Assembly: GCA_009617715.1 (NCBI GenBank)
Contig: VTFK01000304.1
Span: 372,001 to 436,000 of the forward strand
Source: Plectrocnemia conspersa
Taxonomy: Eukaryota; Arthropoda; Insecta; Trichoptera; Polycentropodidae
Length of the DNA: 64,000 nucleotides
Direction: 5' to 3'
The notes under the pieces: generated by a model
The model's input: the letters and a program-made list of their open reading frames with translations, nothing else
The model's database searches: none
What the model was told of the DNA's origin: nothing
Shown here: positions 23,011-34,220 of the stretch, piece after piece
Position numbering within the stretch: the first letter of the stretch is position 1
Layout of the letters: each line of letters begins with the position of its first letter
Position numbers and translations under genes: made by a program

Positions 23011-24029
23011 TATAAAATTTTGGTTAAAGCATATTGAACAATGAAAAATTTAAACCGTTAAAGTTAACGACTTAATTTGACTTCAATTCATTTGAAATCG
23101 GCAAAAATCTGTTTATAATTTCTGACGTTATATTTTAAGTTAAATCATAAGAAAGTCTGACATGTAAATTAAAATGGCTTGACATCCTTTTTCACTATAA
23201 GCAAATATTTTATAATATTAGATTAGCAATGGATTGGTAACATGTTTAGCTTTATGGCCTAACACTTTGAGCGGTATCGCCGTACATGTACGATGATCGA
23301 TCCTTTACTGTTTTTAAATACTCCAGATAGTAATATATTTACAAATATACCTGAAGAAATAATAAATAAAAAACCTTTTATATTTGTATATATTTTTTTA
23401 ATTAATTTTAATGCGAATTATATAAAAAATAATACGGATACATTACCTAAAATATTTTATATTAATATAAAAAAAAATACTGAGAGCATCTGAATTAATT
23501 TTAAAAAAATTCCACAAAAGCAGAATAATATATAAAAATATGTAAAATAAAATAACGAAATTTAACATTAGAAAAGTAGCTGACTACATGATACAATTCT
23601 ACTGGACCATAGTTTTTTTGCCAGTATGTCACCCTTTTTTTGAATAGTTGTGTGTGACTTTTGTGCATTTCGAAATATCAAGAAATGCTGACTTCACATT
23701 TAAAATACGTTTTAAATAAGACTGAAACTAACTTAGCAACCCTTCAAAAACAAATCAGGCCCAGTAGAACGCTCCGCTTTCAATTTCTTAAAAGGTATTT
23801 AAGATCTGAGGGCTCAGTTTAAGTGACGGTCAGTACTTTAGATTAAGTACAAGAAAAAGGAACGAGACTGAGTGGAAAGTGAAAAAGATTCCTTTGCGCA
23901 AAATCACTTTGGGCATCCACTGAGCAGCGAAGTTCATTAGTAAAAAAATCCAAAACCCTTTTGGATCGTTATTAATATGTTTTTAATAACTTTTATTATA
24001 ATTTCGATGACAAAAAAAATCATCAAAAG
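23011..24029. other. AT-rich stretch, no gene seen
   Basis: Mostly AT-rich DNA. TTTTTTGCCAGTA near 23616-23628 recurs near 34374, perhaps from one old repeat. A TATTTAAG followed by TCAGTT and GGTCAGTA near 23800-23840 resembles arthropod core-promoter pieces, but no transcript structure follows. Confidence 0.5.
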
Positions 24030-24350
24030 ATGGAATAGCACAGTCCGTAACCCCGAGGTTGCGGGCTCGAGCCCCGGCAGCGGTATTCTAATTTTTAATT
24101 ATAAAAAAGTGCGCTTTTATTGAAAAAGCCGGCCCCAGCTGCAAAATGTAACATCTATTGATAATAAATTATATTACACCTAATGATATTTAATTATTAA
24201 TATAGATGTCAGTGATTCCCAGACTTTCAGTTTAGTGTTAAAACACTTAATTGCATGTATTCAATATGTCTGATTGACTTACCCAGCTGATATAGATTTA
24301 ATCTGTTGTAAAGCATTGGACTCACGTCTGCCAGGTTACAACGACAGGTT
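24030..24350 (+). mobile_element. tRNA-derived SINE, fullest copy
   Basis: The head has GGAATAGCACAGTCCGTAA (A-box type) and GCGGGCTCGAGCCCC (B-box type, near 24061-24075), as in a tRNA T-arm. The body is AT-rich and holds GTCTGATTGACTT near 24270, and the 3' part reads CATTGGACTCACGTCTGCC. The copy at 33989-34220 shares head, middle and tail, and 29195-29235 shares the tail only. Confidence 0.7.
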
Positions 24351-25915
24351 TATTTAAAAAATAGTTATTCTAAAAAAAAAGAATTTCAAAAGTTACTAAT
24401 ATTTTCTAGTTAGTATTATTAAACTATGGTTTTTCTCAAAGGCAGATATAGATTTTTTTTTCTCTTTTTAAGCAATATGAATAATGTTAAATTTTAAGTT
24501 TGTATAAAACAAATTATTATGGTATTTTTTTTTTTATAGCAATATGAAACACCTAATTCTATATTGTTAAGTAGAAATAGTATTGATACTTTGTATTGCT
24601 ATTTTTTTATAAAATATTTATTCAAAAAAGGAAAAGTTCTTACACATGTTTTTTGAATAAATATGTTACAAAAAAAAGCAATAAAAAGTATCCAGACTAT
24701 TTTTACCTAAGATTATGGCATTTATTGTTTCAAACTTAATGCTATATTATTATTATCATAATACATTTATTTATTATGATAATAATAATATAATATTAAT
24801 AACCTATTTTTATTGATTAAAAATCCACAGTTAAATTATGTTAATTCTGAAGTAGTAATTTCTGCAATTACAAAGTGTTTTTTTTTCATTATTTTGTTTA
24901 TTAACAATTTGGCTGTATATCATATGGTTAAATGACTACCTGTGTTTTTATGTGTAAAGAAAAATTAATTTAATTAAATCTTTACGTAGCTAATTATTAA
25001 AATTAAATTTATTGGTTTTTCTATACGTTGTTATTAATAGTCCATGTCACGAGGTTTCGCTAAAAGCTGTAGGCATCATCAGGTGGTATTTTTTCCTGAA
25101 TAGATTTTTTAAATGACCAGGATCAATATGTTTGATTTTTACTACTAAAAACAATGTATTTTCACAAATTAAATTAAATTACCTTGTTTCTCTGATATCT
25201 AATAAGTATTCAATTAAAATCCAAACTCAATTTAATACAAAGAAAGTCATATTTTATTTTTTATTAATTATCAATAATATCATTGAACACAAAAAATCTG
25301 CATCTTCAAGAAATAAATACAGTATGTGATAAAAATAACAGCTAATAAGCAAATCACACTTTTTTATATTAAGTAGAGTACGCTCGGGATAAGGATTCCG
25401 GTTTATTATTGTGTGCGTGAACTGTGTGGCTCAAAAAAATTTCGCTCAGAATATTTTATTTTTTTATTTTAAAAGAAAATATATGTTTATTTAACATACA
25501 TACATCTGAGCCAAGTTAGAAATTTCAACGAACAATTAAAAATATATTATATAATCTAAGAAACCAGAACTTGATGTCATTAATTAAATATTTGCGAAAT
25601 TCAAAATCTTTCACTAGTCAAAAAAATAATGAAGTCTTTAGCTATTATTCAAAAGCAAAAAGATATAAAATGGGAAAGAAATTATTTGCAGATGGTTTAA
25701 TGGCTCGACGACTCTATTAAATCATTAGAATCCATTGAATAAATTAAAAAATTATCATTGGCGCAACGATAAGAATAATAACTTTTTTAAGCCTTACAGA
25801 GAATAGTGTAAAAAAACCGACAACGTACGGATTAATGGAAAAATAATTAAAATATGTTAATCCATGGGTTAGAGAACGAATAACTTACAGTGTATATTTG
25901 AAGCCTTGATATCAA
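24351..25915. other. AT-rich desert
   Basis: AT-rich DNA containing a perfect long hairpin (listed separately). Frames such as 25132-25329 are AT-driven. No gene seen. Confidence 0.6.
24743..24792. repeat. Perfect 21-bp stem hairpin
   Basis: The arms 24743-24763 and 24772-24792 are exact reverse complements over 21 bp, with an 8-base loop (CATTTATT). The composition is ATT-repeat-like with one C/G pair at an equivalent place in each arm, so it is more than a simple repeat by chance. It could be a cruciform, a MITE core, or a very AU-rich RNA hairpin. Confidence 0.9.
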
Positions 25916-25919
25916 TTAA

Positions 25920-26024
25920 CCCAGATATGCCCAAGAAATTTTGTTCTCTTAAAATTTCATTTATAAATAAAAAACAGCGGCACGAGTTTAGTAACCTACC
26001 CATGGGACAGTGGGTATATCTGGG
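25920..26024. mobile_element. piggyBac-type mini-element in a TTAA duplication
   Basis: The ends are CCCAGATATGCCCA and, inverted, CCCAGATATACCCA (13 of 14 matching). The element is flanked by TTAA at 25916-25919 and 26025-26028. CCC ends plus a TTAA target duplication are the signature of piggyBac. At 105 bp it has no coding capacity, so it is a MITE moved by a piggyBac transposase elsewhere. Confidence 0.8.
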
Positions 26025-26469
26025 TTAAACCAATATCAACACAAAATTATTTAAAATAAATCATTAGAGAAGATCGAACTTCTGTGCCACTCTGCACTTT
26101 AATGACGAATACCAGCGTTGACGAATCAGCGACTGTCCTTAAAAGAGAAAGCGAGACAATGAAGTACACGCTACATCGCTTCTCCCTCTCATATACATGT
26201 ACATGCACACAATAGCAAACCGGCATACTCATCCCGAGCGTACTCTAAATAAGTTAGTGCTACAATCAAAGAAAATATATATAAAAATTATTTACTGCGC
26301 TTTTTTTATGTAATATGTAAATAGTCCTTCTAAGCATCTTATTCGTATACACAAAAAATAAATAGCATAATTAGTATTGCACGAACTTTTCTCACTCCAC
26401 AAAAATAAAATCATGATATTATTTTCTCAGTTTATTATGAGATACTTATATTTTAAAAAATTGTGGACC

Positions 26470-26850
26470 TTACTGCGGACCTCACATCTTATATCGACTC
26501 TAAGATCAATTTATCGGCCAATCACCAGGATACGTTCAACGGTCAGCATTCGCGTTATTGTCATTCTTCGGCACGTGAGGACACACGATATGCCGGCCGA
26601 GGCACGCCCAACGGAACGAATCTTATCTGGAAAAGTATGCCGCGCCGAGTCTGTAAGATTTATGCACGCCAAGTCTCGAGCGCCAACAAAAAGACTTGAC
26701 TATAGAGAGCAAAAGCGTGTTTCGACCTCTCGTACACATTGCCGTGTCGCTCATAAATATCCCGGCCAATAGCAATTCCACATTTCGTTCAATAATTATC
26801 ATTCGATTCGTGTGCGTGCGCATAATTGAGGGGCGGAAATCCTGTAGGAT
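26470..26850. promoter_or_regulatory. GC-rich island
   Basis: CpG-rich block with GTGCGTGCGCATAATTG near 26811-26827, similar to TGCGC..ATAATT motifs at 13.8 and 28.8 kb. Overlapping frames on both strands (up to 131 codons at 26377-26772) have no recognised domain and overlap each other, as expected for GC-driven shadows. Likely regulatory DNA. A GC-moderate patch at 26050-26250 precedes it. Confidence 0.35.
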
Positions 26851-27284
26851 CTAAGCGATATTTTTTTAATTAGTCATAAAAGATGATCTGATGGTTGAAA
26901 ATATCAGCCTTATGCCACATATAGGGTATTTCGGGCGCAATTCATAGTCGTTTTTAGAGTGGTTCTGGAAAGAACGCAATTATTGCCTAGCCGTTGTTAG
27001 AGGGTGGCAATTGACTGCCACTGCTCCCTTACTATTACTATTTTTTTAGTAAATTATCCTCTATTTAAATCATATTTTTAACAATATACTTCTCTTTAGT
27101 TTCAAGTAAAAATATATATTTAGTTTTAATATAAAATAGCAATTCACATGTTTTTTAAAATTTTGATATATTTTCTAGTCGTTTTTCACGAAACAAAAAT
27201 AAGTTAACGTATTATTGCAAATACTTGATTTATTTTCACCGTTATAATATCAAGTCATTTAGGCCCTGTATAATGTTAACAATT
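26851..27284. other. AT-rich stretch with one NF1-like inverted repeat
   Basis: GTGGCA at 27004-27009 and TGCCAC at 27016-27021 form a perfect inverted pair around ATTGAC. This resembles an NF1-type TGGCA-N6-TGCCA arrangement. Nothing else of note. Confidence 0.4.
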
Positions 27285-27530
27285 CAATTGAGACTAGAAA
27301 CGCCGGCCGAAGGGAATGTGAAGCTTCTAAGTCTAAGCTGAGTTAACCCGTTCAGCCCAGGGGGCTAGGATGATTAGTATAAAGTTTTGTTCCATAAAAC
27401 ACGGCAGATTCCGCGGATAATTTTACAAATTGCGCGATAATTGCTTGAGCATTTTGCCAATGTGAGGAATTCGCTCACGGGCCTTGCTGGGAAATGTTAA
27501 ATTTATTATTGTCACATCCATGTGATACCA
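27285..27530. promoter_or_regulatory. GC-richer island
   Basis: Holds CGCCGGCCGAAGGG, CCATAAAAC (Hox-type), GCGCGATAATTGC and GCTGGGAAATG. No frame. Candidate cis-regulatory element. Confidence 0.3.
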
Positions 27531-28087
27531 TAGTTTTGTATGTAAGCTTAATTTAAGTTTATACATTCCTGTTTCATGTAGCAATTTCTCAAAAATATCA
27601 GTGTTCTATTTATTATTTTAGGATTTCAATCGCGAACCTAATTGAACATTTTTTTTAAATATAAATCATTATATTTTATTATAACTATTAAATAAATAAA
27701 TATTATCAAACCTCCCCATATGAAATATAACTTTTTTAATATTGTTTCTTATTAATTTAAGATTAACAAATTAACAAAAACTTGCATATATTTTTTTTAC
27801 AAATTTGATTACTAGGACATGTTAAGTTTTCACAATGCGTCATGATAAACAAGTTTTGTTTAACATTTTACATACATAAATCAACTCAAACACTCTTTGA
27901 TAGATTAGCATAACACCCATAATAGCATAATAACCACAAAATCTATAAATTACTACAAAAACTACTTACACCATTTAATTTATAAACTTCAAAACTCGCC
28001 TATAAAAAGCATTATTTGAATTATTATTAACTATGTACATATCAAACTGTAGCCAAATGTAGAACCATGAAACTATCTTCTATTATA
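27531..28087. other. AT-rich stretch, nothing seen
   Basis: Plain AT-rich DNA. Confidence 0.6.
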
Positions 28088-28205
28088 GTGGGTGATTTTC
28101 AGGTGGAGCTAAAAATTAACGTGTTCGGCTTTTTATTTGCTTATATGATATTCCAATATTAAAGTGTAGACTACGTCCCATACCAATCACTGGAAATCAC
28201 CCGCC
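28088..28205. mobile_element. Short inverted-repeat element (MITE-like)
   Basis: GGGTGATTTTCAG at 28090-28102 and its inverse CTGGAAATCACCC at 28190-28202 match at 12 of 13 positions. I could not define a target-site duplication, so the superfamily is unknown. No coding capacity. Confidence 0.5.
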
Positions 28206-28639
28206 AATCATCGTATTACCAATTGAATCATCGACGACCACAACAAAAACTCTCAAGACTCTCAAAACATCATTGTCCGATTTATCTACATATATTTGTT
28301 AAATCATATATTTTATACAAAGCTGGCAAAACATCAACTCTTAGGCTGTAAAAGTCACACCTCTATATTTAATAAAGTCATACATATAAACCTACAAAAC
28401 AAATAAGGACAGTTGCTCAATGTGACCGGTATTGATTTGAGATATGAATGCTCATCTAACAATGTCACAAGTGGAACATATACATTTATGAAAATAAATC
28501 AATATTAAAGAATACCATATAACAAGAAAAAAATATGGCCAAAGCCAGGTACGAAAGCTAGTCATTCTATAATTCAAGAAATCGCTTTTTCAAAACATTA
28601 TTTATACACTTTTATTATCATAGAGCGTAGTAAACCAGC
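28206..28639. other. AT-rich stretch, nothing seen
   Basis: AT-rich DNA. TGACCGGT at 28423-28430 is one of four copies in the window. Confidence 0.5.
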
Positions 28640-29060
28640 GACTGACATAATTAAATTTACAAACTCCTCGCCTAGCAAACGTAGTTTATCACATTTATGC
28701 ATACAAAGTACAAATTCCGCGTTTTAGATCACGCTATCACATTATACAAACACATAACCGACGACGGTCGTTTGTTACGTCGATCGTACGCAAAGTGCGC
28801 GCACATAATTATAATCCGCCATCGGTTCGCAGGATTTATGCGGCCCAGCGGCGAGGTAACAATATCGCTATTTATTACGTGAAAATCGTAAATTTATCAT
28901 AATTATGTGACAATTGTGTGGCTGCTCGGCACGCGAGCTACGACATGACAATTGGCCGCGAGTTGCGCCAACGCTGCCTGTCGTCGACTACACGCGTACG
29001 ACTACGACTAAAGTAGTCGTAGAGAATGTGGATGATTTGTGAGAAAGCACCGGATGTCGC
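28640..29060. promoter_or_regulatory. GC-rich island with ACGACTA hairpin
   Basis: CpG-rich block with GTGCGCGCACATAATTATAA near 28797, GGATTTATGCGG (Abd-B/caudal-like) near 28834, and TTTATC/TAATTA-like cores. At its 3' end CTACGACT (29002-29009) pairs with AGTCGTAG (29015-29022) around AAAGT. Frames on both strands are unrecognised. Confidence 0.4.
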
Positions 29061-29194
29061 CGAAAGTGGGTCGAGCTCGATTTCGATAGGCTTGATAAAA
29101 CTATCTGAAGGTGAAATTGTGTAAGAAAAAATTCTTGCACCATTAAAGCTCCAACTTCATATGAAGATTTCAATAGTTGGTACAGTTTAACCCC

Positions 29195-29235
29195 GTTGAA
29201 ACGCATTGGGCTTACGCTTGTCAGATTACAACAAA
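29195..29235 (+). mobile_element. SINE 3' tail fragment
   Basis: GCATTGGGCTTACGCTTGTC and the following AGATTACAAC match the 3' part of the SINE at 24030-24350. The tRNA head is absent. Confidence 0.45.
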
Positions 29236-29595
29236 ATATTAAAAATAAATTAAAAAACTATGATAAGTCGTTAGCGATTACTAATAAGCTATACAAAACA
29301 ATTTTTTTAATTTGTTAAACGATTACTTAAAGACAAAACTAGAAGGTGCATTAGTCTTAAATGTATTACGCAAAACCTATAAACAACTGAAGGGTGATGG
29401 AAAGTATAAAGTATATCAACAAATACGTAACTATCTTCAGCTTCGGGTGTTTATTTTGTTTTTAAGTCTAAAAAATATGTATTTATACTATATGCTGTTC
29501 TTATATGTCTATAAAACTTAATTTGATAGTTGCAAAACGTCCATTTACTTTTTAAACCAGAAACCTAATAAAAGTTAAAAACTTTATTAAGTTTT
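29236..29595. other. AT-rich stretch, nothing seen
   Basis: A 69-codon frame at 29312-29521 is unrecognised. No other structure. Confidence 0.5.
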
Positions 29596-29599
29596 AGAA

Positions 29600-29979
29600 C
29601 TTTCTTAAGGTTAGATTTAGGTTTGAACAACAAATAGGAGGTGCAACTGTTAAGTTATATTTTCAATAGTATAAATATTTTTTAACTAACTAGGCCAGAT
29701 AAGATGTATTTAATTTTAACAATTTATTGATTTATTATTCCACTTGTCAATATCGGCGCAACTGTATTAATTTACTTCGCATATGATAAAAATAACACCT
29801 ATAGAAAAATCTTATTTTCTATTAAAAATGATTAATAAATTTATATAAATTATATGTATTATAATATAATACTGCGATAAAATATGTTAGCGATCATTTG
29901 TAGGCTATAAATGATTTATGCGATTAATAGACGCAGCAATTGCTGGCGGTGAATTGCGGGCAATAAATTTGACAGACCC
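29600..29979. mobile_element. Foldback/MITE element, partial copy 2
   Basis: Right-hand part of the element at 12176-12871. Shared landmarks in order are GCAACTGTTA, AACTAGGCCAG, TAGCGATCATTT, AGGCTATAAAT, AATTGCTGGCGGTGAAT and the terminus CAATAAATTTGACAGACC. The left arm is missing or unrecognisable, so this is a truncated relative. Confidence 0.6.
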
Positions 29980-31573
29980 TCCTTTTTATCATAAACATTT
30001 AAAACCCGTATATTACATACATGAACTATCTTTGTCATTAGTGCTTATGATTTATTAGCGTATTGAGTTTTCACGATTGTAAATTTTGGTAAAAATTTTA
30101 TGACCATTTTCGTCCTGCCAAGTTAAAAAAAATAATCAATAACAGTGGTTGCTACTCTAAATTTTTCATATTTTGAGCAAGATTATTTTAAAAACAAGAT
30201 TTAAGTTTGCCGATAAAAAAAAATTATGGCGTAACTTTATGGTTACGTCTTATTTTAATTATAATGTATAGTAAAATATACTCTTAGTTGGTAGGTAACA
30301 AAAAAGATAAAAATTATTTTTCGGTAAAAAAAATTTTTTCTTTAAAAACACATTTTACGTAATTTTTTTACTGAGACTTACTTATTGCTAATATTTAACA
30401 CCAGTAGCTGGTGAAGCATATTTCGATTTAAGTAAAAATACGTCTGAATGGAGATAAAAATGTACAAATAGTAGAAAGAATTTCGTGTATGCAATACAGG
30501 CTTTTGTTTTCACTTCGCCAGCCATCCCTATCATAAAAATGCGCACAGTCATTACTCTGTTACATAACAAAAATACTGGGAAACTGCTAGGTACCATTAG
30601 ATTTGCCTGAGATAAAGCAAATATATTATTCTTTTTATGTTGACACGTCGCGCATACACAATAATAGAAAAATATCGAATATGGTAAATTGAATTTTAAA
30701 ATTTGCACTGAAATATCCATTTAATTCTACGCTTTTGCTTTCAATTAATATTGGCATCATCGTTTTCGTAGTTCTCAACTATTATGATACCGTTTTTTTA
30801 ACAAATTAGATAAACGGATTTAAAATAAAAATATTTTCTGTACTACCAGTATTATATTTTGTAATACCGGTTGTACCGAATGTTAATTTTTTCTCCTATA
30901 CCGTTATCGATACTAGCAGTATTTCAATCCCTAATTGGATATAGCATCTTTATTAAAAGCCTTTTTCAATAATTGTACGTTACAATCCATGTTTCTTCAC
31001 CAAAGTTTTATAAAAATATGATCGACAATAAGACTATAACATATAGAGGTATTTGCTCTTTATGACAAAGAAAGTTTTTTTTGGGTACTAACATATGTGT
31101 TTTATTTATTAAAAATATATTTATAAATACTGATTTGTTAATAAAAATAATCTATTAGCCATAATATAAATCTCTATCTCGTCGAAAATTAATTTCCAAA
31201 GGAGAAAAAGTTCCGCACGATAGAATTTTTCTACCACTTTTCCGATTCATTCATCAACACCTGTTGAACCGACGGCGCGGATAAGATTTAACCGAAGAAA
31301 CTTGCTCTTGGACAATTCCGGAGTGAGAAGAAAAACGAAAAAATAATGGCAAATGGCTACAAGGTGGACAAGAAACTTTAGTGAAATTTGTTTTTCTAGA
31401 ATGAGCTTTTTAAACGCTTAAAAAGCTCGTTCATATTTTAATATACTCTTTAATATTTTTTTCTTATTAAACCTATTTAAGCTTACATATAATAATAATA
31501 ATACAGATGATCATATTTCTCAATCCTATACAATGTATTAAATATTTATAATATATACGAAAACAGTGACAAA
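29980..31573. other. AT-rich stretch with possible hAT-like end
   Basis: 30388-30720 carries a 110-codon minus frame without a recognised domain. At 30840-30934, ACCGGT/CGATAACGGTAT-type repeats end in GCAGTATTTCAATCCCTA. Inverted, this reads TAGGGATTGAAATACTGC, similar in style to a hAT terminus, but no partner end or target duplication was found. A small GC-richer patch lies at 31200-31330. Confidence 0.4.
31399..31432. repeat. 15-bp stem hairpin
   Basis: GAATGAGCTTTTTAA pairs with TTAAAAAGCTCGTTC around a four-base ACGC loop, with one T-G pair and no mismatch. It has terminator-like geometry but lies in nuclear AT-rich DNA. It may be a MITE core or chance cruciform. Confidence 0.8.
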
Positions 31574-31717
31574 ATCTCTATGCGGGAATTCAAGTAGACG
31601 TCGTATATACGGATTTTAAGAAAGTTTGTCATGGGTTATTATTAAAAAAATTGTCAGACCTCAATTACTCGGATGATTGAACTTGATTTATTTCGAGTTA
31701 TTTGACTGATCGTAGAT
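31574..31717 (+). pseudogene. Decayed non-LTR reverse transcriptase fragment (jockey-like)
   Basis: In the frame fixed by GGA at 31586-31588 the translation includes GIQVDVVYTDF, then KK, HGLLLKKLSDL and, after two stops, ISSYLTDRR. This is the region around reverse-transcriptase motif A of jockey/CR1-type LINEs, where the family reads roughly GVQVD.IYTDFSKAF...LL.KL...YLTDR. The catalytic-aspartate context YTDF is kept. The usual SKAFD is degraded and in-frame stops interrupt it. The rest of ORF2 is not recognisable nearby, so it is a short relic on the plus strand. Confidence 0.75.
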
Positions 31718-32160
31718 AATTTGTATATATAAATTTTTGTTTGTTTGTATTTTAATAATACATGCTTATATTTTACGCATTAGGGTAGTATATGAGGTCC
31801 TAATGGTCCTTATTTAATTCAAATAGATAAACATTAAGATAAAACAAGAAGGTAAAATATTTACTAAAACCGAAAATGTATTTTTCAAATTCAAATTACG
31901 ATTTTAAACTGCTTGAAATTAGAATGAAATACTTTCAAAATATTAGTTGATTAAAATACATTATAATTAGTTATCCAGAATATTCCTAAAGCATATAAAT
32001 ACATTTTGAGAATTAAGCTTTTGCTTTTAAGCCTCTCATAGTATATTACTCACTGCGATATCTAAGCTTAACTTTGCATTTGAATTAATTATATATGTAT
32101 GTATCCACTTTCCGCTAGGGTTATATATTATATATATAGTATTGTGTATATTTAATAAAG
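31718..32160. other. AT-rich stretch, nothing seen
   Basis: May be further decayed LINE sequence, but nothing recognisable. Confidence 0.5.
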
Positions 32161-32164
32161 TTCA

Positions 32165-32450
32165 TCATATACAGACTTCCGATAGTCTCTGGAGCGACAA
32201 TAATCACGAATCCGTGACGCGACACGACTTTGTACTTAGAGCGTCGTTTTGTCGCGCGACGCCATTGTGCCTCGGCGACAAAAGCTCTCGCACATGCCAG
32301 AGCTTTCGTTTTGCGGATGCACTCTCGTTTTGTTCTCGCCGACGTCTTCGACGGCCACCGAGGGAAACCGAGAAAATGCCAACTGATAAGACCTTTTCAA
32401 CAATGACACTACACGACTATCGTACCAGGATCCGCCGATAAATACGATTT
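32165..32450. promoter_or_regulatory. GC-rich island with nested palindromes
   Basis: GTCGCGCGAC at 32251-32260 is a perfect palindrome inside an inverted GCGTCG/CGACGC pair (32241-32262). AAAGCTCT at 32281-32288 is the inverse of AGAGCTTT at 32299-32306. CCATTGT (Sox-type) is at 32262-32268. A 99-codon frame (32142-32441) rich in Arg/Ser/Thr spans the block but matches no family I know. Regulatory reading preferred. Confidence 0.4.
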
Positions 32451-33988
32451 AACTTGATCAAATTGAATGTATAAATAAATATAATACTAACACCATATAA
32501 ATTTCAATCTAAAGCTATATTGCTGTTTAAAATATTTTTTTTAATCTTATATTAGTATTTGGTGTTGTTTAAAATATTAGTATTAAGCGTTTTTTAAAAC
32601 AATACATAGAAAATAGTAGTGCAAAAGCCTAAAATTTTGCAAAAATACACTAAAATTATCCTTCTCTGCAATGCACATATCCTAAAAGTCTAAATTACTT
32701 CTTGACTATAAATAATTCAAATAAGCGCATCTAAGTACATGTGTTTTTATAATGAATATAAAAATAAAACACTTATGTTTTTTATATGAAAAAGGCAATA
32801 CCTAAAACATTTCGAAAATATGTATTTGCGATATTTATAAGACTAGCTAGTAATGCTATACTTAAAAAAACTAATTTATTAATCACATATGTTTTCCTAA
32901 ATTCAATTTAAAGCTTCCAAGAGCTCAAAAGCTTAGGCTTTTAAAAATAACAATAAAGTTATTCTTGAGCAGCAACAACGTCACAAATTAAAGCATTAGA
33001 AATATTTGCCTAATGTTTTAAATAAACATATAAAAGTTTTTTTCTGTTTCTTTGGCCTTTGAATAAAATAAAATAATTTTTAAAGTTAAATAAAACAACT
33101 TAAAATATATGATGAGATACATTTCTAGTTTTTACTATAAATAGTCTGTACGTCATTAACACACAAGCTATGCTTTAATATTGGTCGAATTTTTATGTTG
33201 CATGTGCACTGGCTGTGATCATTCATCTTTAGACTGTAAAAAATCTGACGGTGTTGGATCTTTACTGACTATTTTCTATATGGTAGTTCTTTAACATTTA
33301 ATTACAAATATATACGACAACTCAGTCTCAGTCAGAAAATTTACACTGTCTCTGAGTATGAATAGCAGAATATAGAACATAAGAAGTATTGTATTATATT
33401 ATCATATAGAAGTGCGAAGAAGTAGATAAGTTTAACTCGTGTTATAAAAAAAGGAACTATATTTTTTAAGACAAAATAGAAAATAGTGTTAAAGTCTAAA
33501 GCATATAAACCTACCATATTAGAAATACATTTTAAAAAAATATTTTACAAGCGAAATGTGGCATCAAATAGTTTAAGAATCACTGACAATATGTTATGCA
33601 ATTAGTTAATATTTACATTAACATACATAGATAAGTACTTGGTAAAATCTCGAATAACTCCTAATTTAAATGTAATTATATGTAAGTATATGACAATTAA
33701 AGTAGTTTAGCTGTTTTTTATTTAAGTTTAGATTATGTCAGCCTGAATGGTGAGACTCGTTAATAAGTCGTCTGTGTCAATTTTATGTAAGCTACACTGA
33801 TAACGAGCCCAGTTTTTAAAGTCAAAAGTGAGGTACAACTTATTTAATCTATGGCAGCATTCCGGCTTATATATTATCAGAGAAAATAGAGTAGATCGAC
33901 AAACTTTGTTTTGAATCAATCCTCTTACTTTTAAAGTAAATTTAAAAAAACGATCAATACATGAGTAATGAGTTAATTAATAATAAAA
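32451..33988. other. AT-rich desert
   Basis: AT-rich DNA. A minus frame at 33728-33919 (63 codons) looks somewhat protein-like but lacks a recognised domain. Confidence 0.5.
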
Positions 33989-34220
33989 TCGGAATAGTGT
34001 AGTCCGTAAGATCTAGACTGAGATCTAGCAAAAAAAATTTAATAATAAAAATGGGTAAATAATAAAAACAATGCCATATATTAATTATAAATTATTAATA
34101 CAAATATTTTTTTCTTTATAAATATAAAGATGCCACCAATTCCTTTATGTCATGATTATTGCTTATTTGTCTGATTGACTTTGTAACACAATGAGCTTAC
34201 ACCTGTCAAATATCCACAGA
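33989..34220 (+). mobile_element. tRNA-derived SINE, degenerate copy
   Basis: CGGAATAGTGTAGTCCGTAA matches the head of the 24030 copy. GTCTGATTGACTT and a GAGCTTACACCTGTC tail match its middle and 3' end. The B-box is lost. Confidence 0.6.

Noticed and set aside
23795..23845. Core promoter (TATTTAAG plus TCAGTA)
   Set aside because: Spacing is poor, no downstream element fits and no exon follows.
26377..26772. 131-codon ORF as a gene
   Set aside because: It begins in AT-rich DNA, runs through a GC-rich island with overlapping frames on both strands, and has no recognised domain.
30840..30934. hAT element ending TAGGGATTGAAATACTGC on the minus strand
   Set aside because: No second terminus or target duplication could be located, so not called as an element.
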